From: Cydia pomonella
Lineage: Eukaryota > Arthropoda > Insecta > Lepidoptera > Tortricidae
DNA length: 64,000 nt
Reading direction: 5' to 3'
Assembly: GCF_033807575.1 (NCBI RefSeq)
Contig: NC_084710.1
Coordinates: forward strand, 19,758,357 to 19,822,356
Part shown: in pieces, positions 24,302-37,545 of the stretch
Layout of the letters: every line of letters begins with the position of its first letter
Position numbering within the stretch: the stretch's first letter is position 1
Made by a program: the position numbers and the translations under genes
Notes under the pieces: model-generated
The model's database searches: none
Seen by the model: the letters and a program-made list of their open reading frames with translations, nothing else
What the model was told of the DNA's origin: nothing

Positions 24302-27300
24302 TTAAAATATGGAGGTTGTTAAGACTTGGGTGTAAATATCGCATGAATTGCCTTCTCTTGAAAGTCTTAAGTAGCCTTTTTCGCCCCAACCCGCACCCCA
24401 TGAGTTTTTAATTGTCCAGAACAACTTGCCGTTTTCTGCGAAAAGAGAAAGTTTAATGATTTATGGATAGAGAGATAGAATAGTCTGTTTTTTAGTTATG
24501 AAGTTCTTCTCATAGGAAATATGAAATCCTCATTAGTTTTTCGCATAGGAAATGTAGGTATGGCGTTGTAGTAAAAAACAGACTAAATTATAATATGATG
24601 TTCCTGAAATAAGATCTACAAACGTGCCGCAAATAGGTACTTCAAGTACAGATTTTTCTGACATATTATTTTTTTGTTTTTGTTTTTTTTTATAGAACTG
24701 GCTCCAGTCCACGACTTTTTTTGCGGTGGATGATAATAATGACGATGATGGCTAAAAACTATCCTATGTCCGTTTCCGGGCCTCGAATTACTGTCTCTAT
24801 TGTACCACATCTAAATCGATTCGACGATGTAAGCTCGAAGAGGTAACAGATAGACAGACAGACAGACAGAGTTACTTTAACATTTATATATGTAGTAGAA
24901 ATTATCATCATAATACTTTAGACAGATTTAAGTAACTGTTAATAAAATAACTATTAAATTCTCACAAACCTTCTCCATATCCCACCAAGAGCACAGCATG
25001 GTCCGCTAGTAGGCCTTTGCACTTACTAGGTTCTAATATACCGCCATTATAATGAAAAAAGTCTTTGGAGTTTACAGCTGAAGCAAAAAAAAAACAATGA
25101 ACACGTCCCTTTATTGAATAATATTCCCCTTTCTAACGCAGCGCCTTACTTAAGCGAACGCGAAGTAATAGTTAGTATTAGTTTTTAATTTTAATTTAGT
25201 TTTATTTAATAGATACGTTATTAAATTTTTATTTATGTCCCATGTATGAAATTTAATGGTAGAGTCAGACCAAGCTTTTTGCAGTGATAAAGGATGGTTA
25301 TTTCTATAATAATAATAATAATAATAACTGAATGGGAAGTGACGTCCCTTGGGTCCCATACATACCCCCGAGAGTCGGTCAGGCTCCTCTCTCCGGCTTG
25401 CCTTGATTGGCCGGCTGGAGTGAACACTGAGCAGGCGCCGCAGGACTCTCACCTCTGGCTTGCCTTTACCGGATGTCCAGAGTGGGGTGTCGCAGGGTGA
25501 AAGTGAAATTTGCATAAGACGCGAGTTGGCACCGTGGCTGCTTACAGCCACTGGGTAGAAAGCGGCGCACACCTCTTCACACCCTGAGCCACTCACGGAA
25601 TGTTGTCCCCTTGTCGCACCGTGCGAGCGGCCGTTTTCGGGGACCCATATTGTGAGTTGGCTACCTGCACATTTTGTCGTGTTTTTAAAAACATATGATC
25701 AGTGCAGGTGCCATAGTATCCTCCATAGTCCCGGTTACCAGTCCACTTGCAACTCAACCCAATAGCCCGGTTTAGTTTTGTACCTATTTTTTTACAATAG
25801 TCCTACACTAACCGGGGCTTGTCCTTGGGTGCACTGCTATAGTGTGAACAGGGATAATCGTCGGTTGGTATGACGTTACATTTAGAGTAAATTGTCTTAT
25901 TACAAGGGGACTCTACGTGTTGACTTCGGCCCCACGCACGCCTTCCAAATGTCCGGGACACCATGGTTCCGAGAATTTGTAAAACACAGACATAATAATA
26001 ATAATTCAGCCTATATACGTCCCACTGCTGGGCACAGGCCTCCACTCGTGCGCGGGAGGGCTCGGGCTATAGTCCCCACGCTAGCCCAATGCGGATTGGG
26101 GACTTCACATACACCTTTGAATTGCTTCGCAGACATATATATATATAAAAATACATAAAACATTTATAATAAAACTATCACTTTTAGGGTTTCTGCTCGA
26201 GAATTCTCGAGGCAAGAAATCTCGAGAAATTTGTCCTATGTCGAGACGGAAAAAAAATACTCAATGCCTCGAGAACTCGAGAAATGAATCTCTTGTGATA
26301 AGTTACAAAAAAACACGCGTATAACATGAGATGTATCTAGTTTTTCTTTAGGTAGTTAAATACAATAAATGTAAACAATATTTTATGAGATTTTTAGGTA
26401 TTTAAAACATTTATTAGTTAATCAACCAAATAAAAAAACTGTCTTGATCCGTCTTCTATCGTTCTGGCTCAACCAATTTTCATATTTATAACTACCACCC
26501 TCGAATGTCTAAAGAATTCTTCTCGTTTTAGATTCATTTCTTAGCATTAGATAAAAGGTAAACAATCGTGAAGTGCATTTTTAATGAATGAACTTTGGCA
26601 ACTATTACTTAAAATACCATATTGTGGTTTGTTTCCATTTTGTGAAATTTATCATTTTCTTGTTTGTTGTTTAATTACCTAAAGAAATACACTATCGCCG
26701 CACGCACGCCTGAATTTATCGTTTTTTGTTAAATATTTGATTATTAAGTGCATTTTATGGCTACTAAACATGTACCATTTGATTATTGATCTCACCTACG
26801 ATTCCTTAGAGTCTGATTTGTAATAAAGCAAAAAATAAATAAATAACATGGTCTTTTTTGAAACTATTAAAATTTCTCGAGATACTCGAGAAATCCTGGT
26901 CGGGAATTTTATTCCCGTGCCTCGAGAAATAAAAAAGGTCGAGAAACCAGAAAACCTAATAACTTTGATCTATTCAAGAATTTTAAAATGTCTTAGAAAC
27001 TTTGTATGTATTTTTTTTATAATTTCCATATATTTTTTTTGTGTTTATTTATTATAACTAGATTTTGTTATAAAATTCAATATGTATCATCTTATTATTT
27101 ACAGAATGTAAAAGATGTGAGGTACATACCAATTGACAGAGGCCCGTAGTACACCAAATAAGCCCTCAAATCCATTTCTTTGTCAATGTCTAATTGCAAT
27201 ATGTTTCCTGTCATCTTTACAACTCCTTTATTAATATCCTCTTTACATACTCTTTTACGTGGCTGATACTGATAGTGTTCTTCCTTCTCTAAATTCTTTT

Positions 27301-29329
27301 TAACTAATTCGCTGAAATTGGCAAAGATGGAAGTAAGTAATCATGAAAGGTATCAGAAGATGCTAGTAATGACTTTTATAATTTCTAATGAAAATCATAA
27401 AGTAAAGTTAACCTACATAGTAAAGTTAGTAAGGCTCTGTGAGAGCAAGTTTTCGTTCAATCGATCGTCTATATTCATTTAGTTAGACACGTACGTTACA
27501 AATTACATAAATAGGATAATTTTTGACCAGTTAGGCATATTTGAATATGTCATTATAGATCAGCAATACAAAATATTTTTGAAAAACTTATTTTATTTTT
27601 TTGTCATTTTTATCCATCAAAAACAAAAAATATGGTCAGTAGGTATACTTTTTTTTCGAATCGTGCAGTACTATGGCAAGCACAAAGCACTAGGAATCTT
27701 ATAGCCAGTCAGAGCATCGCAAACATCTAAATGACGGCAACGTACTTTAATGTAAGTCCACTTGCTCATTAAGCGCATCTGTGACCAACGCTAGGGTAAA
27801 CCAGTACGAGCGCACTTCTTAATTATGCAATGGGTAGTACCACTAGTACCTTATGGTTTAAGTTACAATGGCTAAGCAAAATACTACGTATCTGTGCTCC
27901 ATAGTTATCATAATTATAGGTACCTAGCCTAGAGTGTCATTCATATGGCTGACCGAGCATTAAGCTAACAGGCTTGGACGACGCGTTTAGTGCCTTCTCT
28001 AGTTACGAAGCCGACTAAACGAATTCCAATACGTAAAAAACCTAATCAACTCTTTTCTAAAGAAATAATGATGGTATTTGATCGAAATTAAAACAAGAGT
28101 TGATTCTGATAGTGATACCATGCCGAATCTGAATTTACTCAATGGTACTGAAATCTTGAAAATGACAACTGAAGAACTGCAAAAGCATAGAGCAGATCTG
28201 GCTCGAAAAATTGTTATCTTTACTCTTTATTTAATATCCTATCCTGTATTATCTTATAAATATATGATATGTCTTACACGTCCATATTATTATATGTATT
28301 CGTAAAAAACATAGGCTTAACACAGAAAGAAGAATTCTTTCCGTTAGGCATATGTCTGTCAGTGGATGTCTGATGGTTGAACATAATTATAATAATGATA
28401 AAAATATAATACATATAGAATTTATATTATATGCCCTATTTATATTTTTGCCCCGCCTCGACAAATTTCTAGATCCGGCGCTGCTAAACTTGTACGTATG
28501 ACGAGTAAAGGCCACCTAACACTATACTCTTTTGAGCGTTGGCGTTTAGTCAGCGCTATGGAAAAGGGCGCCACTGCGCAGTTGCCGACGCTCGGGAGAC
28601 ACGTGTGCAGTGGCCCTAACGGATAACTCAAGTTTAAGCGATCTGGGTCCGGGGTCACGCGTCCAAACCTTCAGTTTTCTTCCGCATCATAGACAACCAA
28701 GTGTCGGAAGCCTCAGCCAGGACCTGGACTATTCTAGCGTGTGTCATCATTAAGCGTACCCCATTACATCAGCCGGCGAGCCTCCAGAACAACTTCCACA
28801 ATCGAGACAATCAAGGACCTGTCCTTCGGACAGGGCTAAGCATTTGCCATGTTTAATAGCGTACTGCCCTTCAATATTACCTGTGAATAAATTAAAACAG
28901 TTGTATAATTTTGAGAGTTTATTAAACTTAAACGTTCTGTTCATATGTCATATGTGTTCAGGAAGCATAATTAATAATAAATAAGTAAATAATATGGCTG
29001 TGTTATGCCTAGCACAGGACGAGCGCCACAGTAATTCACAGTATCTCGCCCGCGAGATAGTCGACCCGTCCCTCTTTGAATGAATACAGTGAGAATAAGA
29101 CCTCTCGTTGCACCCATTCTGTGCTAGGTCTACTGGCTTTCATGTACTACTTCATGTCGAGTAAACGCAAGAAGCAAATGTGTACTCGCAATAAACACAC
29201 AAAAATTTGTTAACTTAGCGTTTGTGGACTATGAGAAGGCTTTCAATTCGATTGATACTTGGGCGGCGCTATAATCTATATATATATATATATAGATCAT
29301 TATAATGATATATATATATATATATATAA

Positions 29330-29378
<49 letters not shown>

Positions 29379-31029
29379 TAATGATCTATATAAAAGTTCT
29401 AGCTACGGTGTCTGTACGAAAATGCTACTATGTCAGTTCGTCTCAAGGACACGAAGCCTATTCAACTAAGGCGGGGTGTGTGACAAGGGCCTATTTTTCG
29501 AACGCTATAAGAGTAATAATATTAGTCCACAAACTGTGAAATTCATGACAGCACACTAATAATATTAGCCTAATATGGTTCGAAAAACGGGCCCCAGGAG
29601 GATGCCATATACCCCAAATTGTTCACTGCCGCTCTGGATGAAGTCTTCAAGATTATGAATAGGATAGATTTGGCATCAACATAAACAGCAAGTACATAAC
29701 CAAGCTCCGATTTGGCAATGATATTGAAGCCATGGCTGAGACTCTAAAAGACCTTGGTAAAATAGTCAACGCCCTAATCTCACTACAAGTGAGTCTTAAA
29801 ATGAACACGAAGAAGACGGAAATTATGTCGAACTCCCATGTTGTACAGTCAGCGTCAAATACTTCGTAGCAGTCAAAGTGGCCAAATAGTTCGGTACACC
29901 ATACTAAATATATGGTGTACCGAACTATTTGGCTACTTTGGTTGCTACGAAGTATTTGACGCTGACTGTACGTGGGTACAACATGGGAGTTCGACATAAT
30001 TTCCGCGTTGTCCCTTGAATGTTGGAGGTTCTACTCTTGAAGCTGTGAATTACTATGTAAACCTAAGACAAGTAGCCCATCTAGGAAATTCCAACTTTCA
30101 GAAACGGAAACCGGAAAACGCAGTAAGAAAAGACCCACTTAAGATCGTAAAGGTCATAACAGGGAGCCGATGGATGACAGCGGCACAAGACCGGCTGATG
30201 TAGAGAACTCTGGGGGAGGCCTGTGTCCAGCAGTGGACGTATTCTGGCTGATATGATGATGATGTGAATGTATAAATAGGCCCCAGTATGAAGGCTAACA
30301 ACACATACCCGTAATGACCTTAGGTAAATTATAATTATCTTAAGTGTGGCTCCGTTTCAATATTTAAAAGTAAACTTAACGGAACAAGAAACTAGCACTA
30401 GAACACAACACTAATAATACTAATAAAGAACGTAAGTAGACAAGACAGAACATTAGTGAAATGAAACAACTATCTGATGAAAATATCGAGAATAATGTGA
30501 TAAGGGTAAGATAAGGAGAAAGATGACCCAGTTAAAGAAAATACAAATTGCATCATACATGACAAACGAGTGAAAAATATAAAGGGACCTTACCAATAGC
30601 ACTGAAGATAAAGCAGCTACCGCATGTTTGCTGATTCTTAACGTGTGAAACCGCATGGTTGATTCTCCAGTCGAATTCTTCAGGAATAGGATGTGACCTA
30701 TAGGGGAATTTCACTTTCCTTATTGTTGCATTTGAGGGTTTGAAACCAAGGTAGTGCTGCAGCTCATGAGGCTTGAGATCACCAAAATGGTTTAGTGCAA
30801 ATATAGTATCAGGAAACATGACATTTCTCTCATTTATGTCCTTTAAGGTTTCCTTGAAAATATCAAGCCTTTCAAAATACTCTCTTCGGTTGTATACTTT
30901 CTTGTGCTCTTTGACAAAGTCCTTGAACAGGTTTTCAGCATCGTTCACATCATAGTATGGTTTGTCATATGCAGCCAAGACCGTGCTACTGGCAAGGCAG
31001 ACCGTCACCAGTACAACCTGCACAAACAT
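24302..31029 (-). CDS. Gene C: cathepsin L-like cysteine protease, likely active, five exons
   Basis: Minus-strand exons 31029-30594, 28880-28760, 27311-27130, 25077-24970 and 24435-24302 give 326 codons in phases 1, 2, 1, 1. A signal peptide, an I29 propeptide (EYFERLDIFKETL, NHFGDL) and the mature domain are present. The active site is complete: Gln133, Cys139 (CGSC followed by Phe), His273 (DHAV) and Asn293 (NSWG). Exon 3 is one codon shorter than in A and B and the usual DYPY is HYQY. Exon 4 and 5 lengths match gene E, its closest relative by structure. Exon 2 has SGGSPAD where A has HGGLMHY. Intron 1 holds an RTE relic and palindromes; intron 3 holds a hAT-like element. Likely a functional zymogen, though the changed subsite loops suggest other specificity. 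Confidence 0.9.
25310..26160. repeat. Dispersed repeats in gene C intron 3
   Basis: An (ata)n run at about 25306-25327 leads into a GC-richer repeat (ggtcccatacatacccccga near 25350) reaching about 25660. At about 25980-26110 a minus-oriented LINE or SINE 3-prime end is seen (cccactgctgggcacaggcc and aatgcggattggggacttca). Frames in this stretch are repeat-derived. Confidence 0.6.
26185..26958. mobile_element. hAT-like non-autonomous element with 8-bp target duplication
   Basis: The ends tagggtttctg and cagaaaaccta are inverted repeats of the hAT type (starting TAGG). They are flanked by 8-bp near-duplicates, atcacttt (26177-26184) and ataacttt (26959-26966). Subterminal regions contain several ctcgag palindromes (26194-26280 and 26876-26944). 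The 774-bp body has no transposase frame. It lies in intron 3 of gene C. Confidence 0.75.
27312..28759 (-). other. Gene C intron 2
   Basis: No transposon I can name. A plus frame 28078-28305 contains LLNGTEILKMTTEELQKHRA, possibly a LINE ORF1 scrap or chance. About 28440-28690 is GC-richer and repeat-like. Nothing else is supported. Confidence 0.4.
29278..29375. repeat. (TA)n microsatellite
   Basis: A nearly continuous ta/at run with interspersed gatcattataatgat units. It can fold on itself and will be length-variable. Confidence 0.9.
29487..29595. mobile_element. Small MITE, gggcc ends
   Basis: The left end gggcctatttttcgaacgct and the right end gtt-cgaaaaacgggcccc are inverted repeats, and the interior taataatatta is repeated in inverse. 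It is about 109 bp, non-coding, and lies inside the RTE relic. Confidence 0.7.
29817..30005. repeat. 189-bp palindrome with arms of about 90 bp
   Basis: The arm 29817-29903 (starting cggaaattatgtcgaactcc) is repeated in inverse at about 29914-30005, with few differences and one short insertion (cgtgggta-like, near 29971). The outer part of the left arm is RTE coding sequence, so the right arm carries an inverted copy of LINE sequence. It lies in intron 1 of gene C. Confidence 0.85.
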
Positions 31030-31084
31030 GGTGTTTGTTGACAGAGCTAGGTTATGAGCATACTAAGAAGCTACCAGTAGACTC

Positions 31085-31175
31085 AATGTTGATTTTATTT
31101 ATTGCGCTGCCTTTTATATGGAAAATAAACCTTAAAATACCTTAGACAGTTTAAGTACTTCACGCATATTATATG
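31085..31175 (-). promoter_or_regulatory. Promoter of gene C: TATA box, decayed E-box motif
   Basis: On the minus strand catataaaag (31120-31111) is the TATA box. About 50 bp upstream the module shared with A, B and E is present (gaagtacttaaactg). The CACGTG core has become TGCGTG (31166-31161). The initiator is weaker (ttgagt near 31085). Confidence 0.6.
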
Positions 31176-32400
31176 TCTCCAAATATTTAAAATTGCATAA
31201 ATTAGTTACTTTTATTACTGTATAGGTATGTTATCAGAAGCTAGCGGCTATAGGCAGAAATATTAGGAAAATGAAATAATAGGAAAAACCTCATTAAAAA
31301 AAATATTTATTGACAATAACAATATACATAATGGATATATACAGATGATTACTATAACTAGCTTATATCTAAAATAGGCCCTTGAGGCATTGTACCAAGG
31401 ATGCTGGCGGCAAATATATATTAATTATTCGATCGATGGTGATGTTCGGCTAGTGTGCCGAGGTGGCAAGAATAGAACGAATGAGTGAATGAAAATATCT
31501 ATGTATGTATGACATCAACCAATATAATGGCGGCTCTGAATGTATCGGTATGTATATGTCACTCATACAATGAAAGTTTCGTTCATTCCATCCGTGCCAG
31601 CTTTAGTGAAACGACCTGTACGTATGGCAAAAGATCGAATGGACTGACCTTTGGTGAACTAAAATAACTGATTAATACCCTATACATGATGACATAATCA
31701 TATCATATCATATCATATCATATCATTTATTCCATTCAATGGATGTTATTTTCATTTGCACATTTTAGTCTTATATATGGTCAAGTAGGTACATGATACC
31801 CTGCTAGGGTGTACAATTTAGGATTTTAGAAGGATACAATTATGTAAGTTTAGGTTTACAGTTTTTAACAGCTCTTATAAAGAAAAGGCAATTGACACCA
31901 AATGAATTTATTTTCCAAACAATGTAGCAAATAAAATTCAAACAAAAGTAGGTAAATTAGAGCAGCACAGAGATTATCTAAATCTTTCATCTGGAGCAGT
32001 ATTGAAATTATCAATAGCTGTATACGTGCTCGAACCAATAAACAAGACTTTTTTTTCAACACTTTTTAGATTTGATATATTTATTTATTTTTTAAAGTAA
32101 TTTTCATAGCCATGTGGATATCTTGTCTTATGACACAAGATGGTATGATATATGTTGATCCAACGTATGCACGAGCTCTGAACTATCGGAGAAAAAGGAT
32201 GCAGAAGTGTGAGCGCTGCGCCTTGTAGCTACTGGAGGGTGTCGGGAGTCGGTATAGGCGTAGATTGTTGTGGGTGAAATTGAGCTCCAAACTAAGGAGG
32301 CAAAGGATGCAGTAGAGAATTCACTACATCCCTTCACGACTGGTGGACGAATGTTGTTATGATTGCTTGGAGTTCGTGCGCTTTATATTGTCATTACTCA
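31176..32400. other. Intergenic region between genes C and E
   Basis: About 31322-31430 is a minus-oriented LINE 3-prime end (cccttgaggcattgtaccaa) related to 49540-49655. A (catat)n run at about 31696-31728 heads another minus-oriented LINE 3-prime end reaching about 31860. The minus frame 32337-32128 shows no domain. No gene is supported. Confidence 0.5.
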
Positions 32401-35400
32401 TTAATATACAGCAGTTGTGTAGACATAGTCGAAAATACCACAAGAGTTGCCTTCTCGTAAGAGTCTCGAGTAGCCTCCTTCGCCATAATTTTCCCCCCAG
32501 GAGTGTTTGATTATCCAGAACTTTTTACCTTTTTCTGAGAAATAAACAAAGTTTTAATTAATTTTTTGTTAGAATAATACAGCAATGCAAATACATGGAG
32601 TTTGTATGTGTTCATAGTATATGAACCTCATTTAAGTTTTAGCTGTTTGAAGAGTTGACAGTACTGTTTTTTTATTCTTATTGTCATATCTACGTTATGA
32701 GAATGTCGTGAGGTGTTCTTTAATAAATAATATAAACTCAGTGTTAGTTATTCAAATCACAACAATTTTATAAGTAAAGGTAGCATAAGATCATAATGAA
32801 ATTATAACTGTAAATATGTTATTTCACCGCTAACTGCAAATAGAAACGAAAACCTTTTCGTTTCCGGGTGAATGAACGAGACCGGTTTGAAAAATGAAAC
32901 GGTTTCCGAGTCCTGGGTACATAATTAGGTACCTAAAAGTATGAAATCTTTTTCATAGGATTCTGTAACCGTGATATGAATCTAGATAAATATATAATTA
33001 TTTCTTTTCCATCACGGAACAATGATGTTTCGGACCTTGGAAAGCCGTGTGCGGAGCCAAAGCTAACACGTAGAGTCCCCTTTGACACTATTGAGAGAGT
33101 AAGTACTATTGAGAGTTGATGAAATCTAAAATAAACTAGGCAATTGGATGAAAGCGATGGAATGAATACTGGGCTATGAGATAGAAAACCAGACGCCTGC
33201 CTAATAAAATGGTATTAAATTTTAATTCCGGCATTCGGTCAATCGCCATAAAGCTACATCTCGATGGCTTAAGAACAACACCGGTGTAAGGACAAAGGGT
33301 AGAGAGGTGTCACTGGAATTTAAACATATTTCCAACTCGCCACTTACTTTTCCACTTCTACCCTCAAGAATGTAGCTCTCACGGTTCCACTCTGGACAGA
33401 CGGCCAAGGCAAGCCAGAGGCAGAAAATCCTATGCCAATCCCACCCACCAACCTTGGGGTGACAGATCTCCCCAGGAACACTCCCCAACAGCTCTCCAAA
33501 AGCTGCCCTGCTTTATGTTATTATTATTGGGGGGCCGTTTGAGTGCCACGTCGACCGAGCAGAGATCTTTGTGACGACCGCAGCCCTTTAAAGATTCATT
33601 ACTAATGCCCGTTGAATACAAGAAATTCCAGATCCTTTGGGCCCAAATTTTATCTACCTACCTAGATAAATATAAGTAATTAAAGTTAATGACTTACGGA
33701 AAATATAAGTAGTAACCAATAAATTTGAACAAACCTTCTCCATAGCCTACCAAGAGCACAGGAGTGTATATCTTTTCGCCTTTGCACTTATTAGGTTTTA
33801 TTATACCTCCTTTATAGGATCTAAAGTCGGCGGGCTTAACAGCTGAAACAAAAAAAGGGTATTTTGTTGAAAATGTTTTTCTTCAGTTTCTCCACATAAC
33901 CAGGTAAGTAGGTAGGTCATTTGCACCACCGCACGAACCCGAGGTTAACCGGTTAAAAAGGAGTTGCCATGGGTACCAGTACAATTTGACACTGGGTTAA
34001 TAGTTTAACCGCTTATATTTTTGCATACATAGTAAGTGATATTTTCAAAACATGAACTGACCCATTTTTTTAACCTTAACTTAGCGACAGATGACACAAT
34101 TTACAAATACATTACAAGCAGAATAAAACTAAAGTACACAATATATTTACCAGGAACAATATCACTAAACACGAGAAATGGATTTACTTGCTGTACGCTG
34201 TGTGTATTGCAGCAAAGCAAACACAAAAGGGTTCCGACTCAGCTTTACGCTACACTCTTATTTGAGCAAAGCACTGATATTTTTCCGGAACCCTGATCAC
34301 GGTACAGTTAGGTAAATCTAAATGTGATGGTAAAAAAATAGTACAGTAGTGTTATAAGGATGTAGTGGTGTTAATATGTTCCGAAATGAAATACATAAAT
34401 AAAAATAAAAATTACCATAGAATAAAAGTGAGAAAGTGAGTTTTGATTCAAAATCTCATATACAACCATATAATCTTATTTTATGGTTATTTTTCTATCT
34501 ATGTATATTTGTATCAATGTGTATTCAAAACGTGCATTTCATTAATTTCAGTGATTGTACACTTTTGTTTGTGTTTGTCATTCATTCACCGTTACTTCTG
34601 TTTTACTCATTTCCTCAAAGGTTAACTGGAAGAGATCCCATAGGTACAGGGATAAGTTCGTCTTTGTTGTATTTAATTTACTCTGTAACTGTGTTTTTCG
34701 TTTTTTTATTTCTATGTACAATAAAGTATATACATACATACATACATACAGCCTCCGAAATACCGATTAAATGCTAAAATCTGCAACCAAAAAGCCGTAT
34801 GGTATCTCTGTTTTTTGTTTATACTGGCGTGTCAAAGTTTATTCTATTGGTGTGTAATAATATTATTATATAATATCAGGACATACCAACTGACAGAGGT
34901 CCACATTGTATCAAATCGTTCATCAAATCGTATTCATGTTTAATAAATGGCCGTACGATAACTCCTGTCACCTCGGCAATTCCTTTCTTAGCGTCTTCTA
35001 TACACATTTTCTTCTCTGGATAATACGGATAGTCTTCTTCTTTCTCTAGCTTTTTCTTATATAAATCCCTGAAAAAAACAAAGATTTTTAATGGCAAAAA
35101 AAAAACAACTCATGTTTAAAAGCTAAACGGAAAGCTAGAATCCTAGATTATGATGTCACATAGCCTTTGTCCTTGTAGCAATTCTAATGATACCTCATGT
35201 AACACGACCGTCTGGAGTTGTTGCAGGCGTCCATAGGCTACGGTGACTGCTTACCATCAAGAGGGCCGTATGCTTGCTTGCCACCGTCGTGGTATTTTTT
35301 TTTAAATCGGTTAAGGCATTCTGTAGTTATGGTGGAATAAAGAAACTTACGTTTAGTAGAGGGCTTCCATAAATAAAAATATACGGCTATCAGATTTTTA

Positions 35401-37514
35401 TATTCTGGACAAATTAGTAAAAGTTTTAAAAAAATATACAAAAAGATTTTGTCACCCATACCGCGCATACCGTTGCTAAACTTCGCTAACGGGGTACGTA
35501 CTTTAAATAAATACTATGTTTTTTATGATTGGAGCTGGTGACCAGAGGGCTGGCAGGTACTTCGGCCAGAGACTAAGTCTGGCCATCCAAACAGGTAACG
35601 CTGCCAGTCTTCTAGGCACGATAACACATGATAGCGACCTGGGGAGCATTTTTAATTTTTAATATGTAAGCTTATTTTAAGTTTTAGAATACATGTAGTT
35701 TAGTATTATTGATTAGTTAGTTTCGATAATCTCACAAGTCGGGGCTCAGGAAGGCGATCCTTTGGGGCCATAATTTTTTTTCTGGCCATACCATAGGTTA
35801 TCGCTTCGCTTCTACTCCCCTGAAGGTGTGGATCTATTTAGATGACGGAACCCTAGGTAGGTAGTCCGCAGGTGGTGCTGGAGGATATCAAAAAGCTTTT
35901 TCCAGGCTTAAAAGCATTCGGTTTAGAGGTTAACCCAAACAAGTACAAGCTCTTTTGCCATGGTACAGTGAATAAAGATTTGTTGTCAGCGACGACTTCT
36001 GCACAGGTCATTCTTTAGCTTACTGGGTGCTCCCATTTTTCCGGAGGGGATTACCTTTGCTCTTGAGGAGAAAAGGTTGGTGTTTGTAAGGCTTAAGAGC
36101 ATTTTAAAAAGTTGTCAGCCCACGTGTCGCTTATCCTGATACAGAGCTGTTTAGGTATGCCACGTATGCTGTACATCCTGAGAACTTATCTCCTACTTAG
36201 CCATTCGAGCCTGACGAAACCTGCGTTGCGGTTTTGAATTTGTCAATTAGTTTGTAAGCATATTATGTACCTATGTTAGTTTACTTATTTCATTTTAAAT
36301 TTTACTTTATTATTAACATTTTATGTTCCCTTTATGATTTAAATACAAATGCGTAGTTTTCAGATATTAATTTTTAAATACAACGGTATTACTTGCCAAT
36401 GTATAAATCTAGGTCAACAGAAAGTATCCTATATATTATCCAATATCTGATATATTATATGTCTAACTAAATAAGGAACACAGATAAAAAAAGTTAAAGA
36501 GGCTGAACAACTAAATAGTTCGTAACACACCTCTAATTTTTACTCTTAATTTACCATTCTATATCAATGAGACGTACCTCATTACTACATCCGGCCACCC
36601 TCCATCACAACCTCCACTATCGAGACAATCAAGGACCTGTCCTTCGGAAAGGGATAAGCATTGGCGATGTTTAATAGCGTACTGTCCTTCAATATTTCCT
36701 GTAAATTAAAAGATTTTTATAATATCCTGGTATTCGAAATAAAATGTAGAGTATTTATCGCAGGTGAAAGGCATTATTTCGGTCTCGTACTATTGGCGCT
36801 CTCACTACGTTCAAACACGTTTTTACAATATTGAGTATTTATTACAGATATATTATTGAGTTCTGTTCTTTTCTGTCTATGCTAAGTTGTGAATGAAGAC
36901 ACGGATACAAAACAATAAGTAAATAGGTAACAGCGACAAAATAATGGGCAAAATACAGAATATTAAATAGTCAATCAATCATTTAAATAATATGTTCATC
37001 ACAGGCTTTATTGAGTTCTGTTCTTTTCTGTCTATGCTAAGTTGTGAATGAAGACACGGATACAAAACAATAAGTAAATAGGTAACAGCGACAAAATAAT
37101 GGGCAAAATACAGAATATTAAATAGTCAATCAATCATTTAAATAATATGTTCATCACAGGCTTTTGCATCTATTGCAGATGATTTATGCATTGCTGTTTA
37201 GACAACCAGTTTGGGGACTGTGGAGGCCGATGCATGAGCGGCACGACCTCCCATACATTTGGCAGAGAAAGCTCATGCCACCTGAGGTTCCAGTTGCGGT
37301 TTGCTTTCTGCGACACTTTCTGCTATCTAACGCATTAAACCAGGCTTCATCGCATAGCTTTCTTCCCCCCACAACACGCTTGCGCCATCCATCACGGTCT
37401 TCAGCTAAGGTTTCCCAGGCATAGTGGTCTATTTCAAATGCTGACATGTCTCGCTTAACAGAGTCTTTATAGCGCCGCATCGGTCTTCCAACGTTCGTAT
37501 AATATGTTCTATTA

Positions 37515-37545
<31 letters not shown>

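Larger units (their letters stand above)
29170..30265 (+). mobile_element. RTE-like LINE relic in gene C intron 1, antisense to the gene
   Basis: Pieces in order: FVDYEKAFNSIDTW at about 29219, a degenerate LFTAALDEV segment near 29620, KMNTKKTEIMSNSHV near 29800, LNVGGSTLEAVNYYVNL near 30015, SRWMTAAQDRLM to 30203, then a 3-prime end with ggcctgtgtccagcagtgga. It is interrupted by a (ta)n run at about 29278-29375, a MITE at 29487-29595 and a long palindrome at 29817-30005. It is inactive. Confidence 0.7.

Noticed and set aside
25150..25596. 148-codon minus frame in gene C intron 3
   Set aside because: It includes a run encoded by the (ata)n microsatellite and a dispersed repeat; not a gene.
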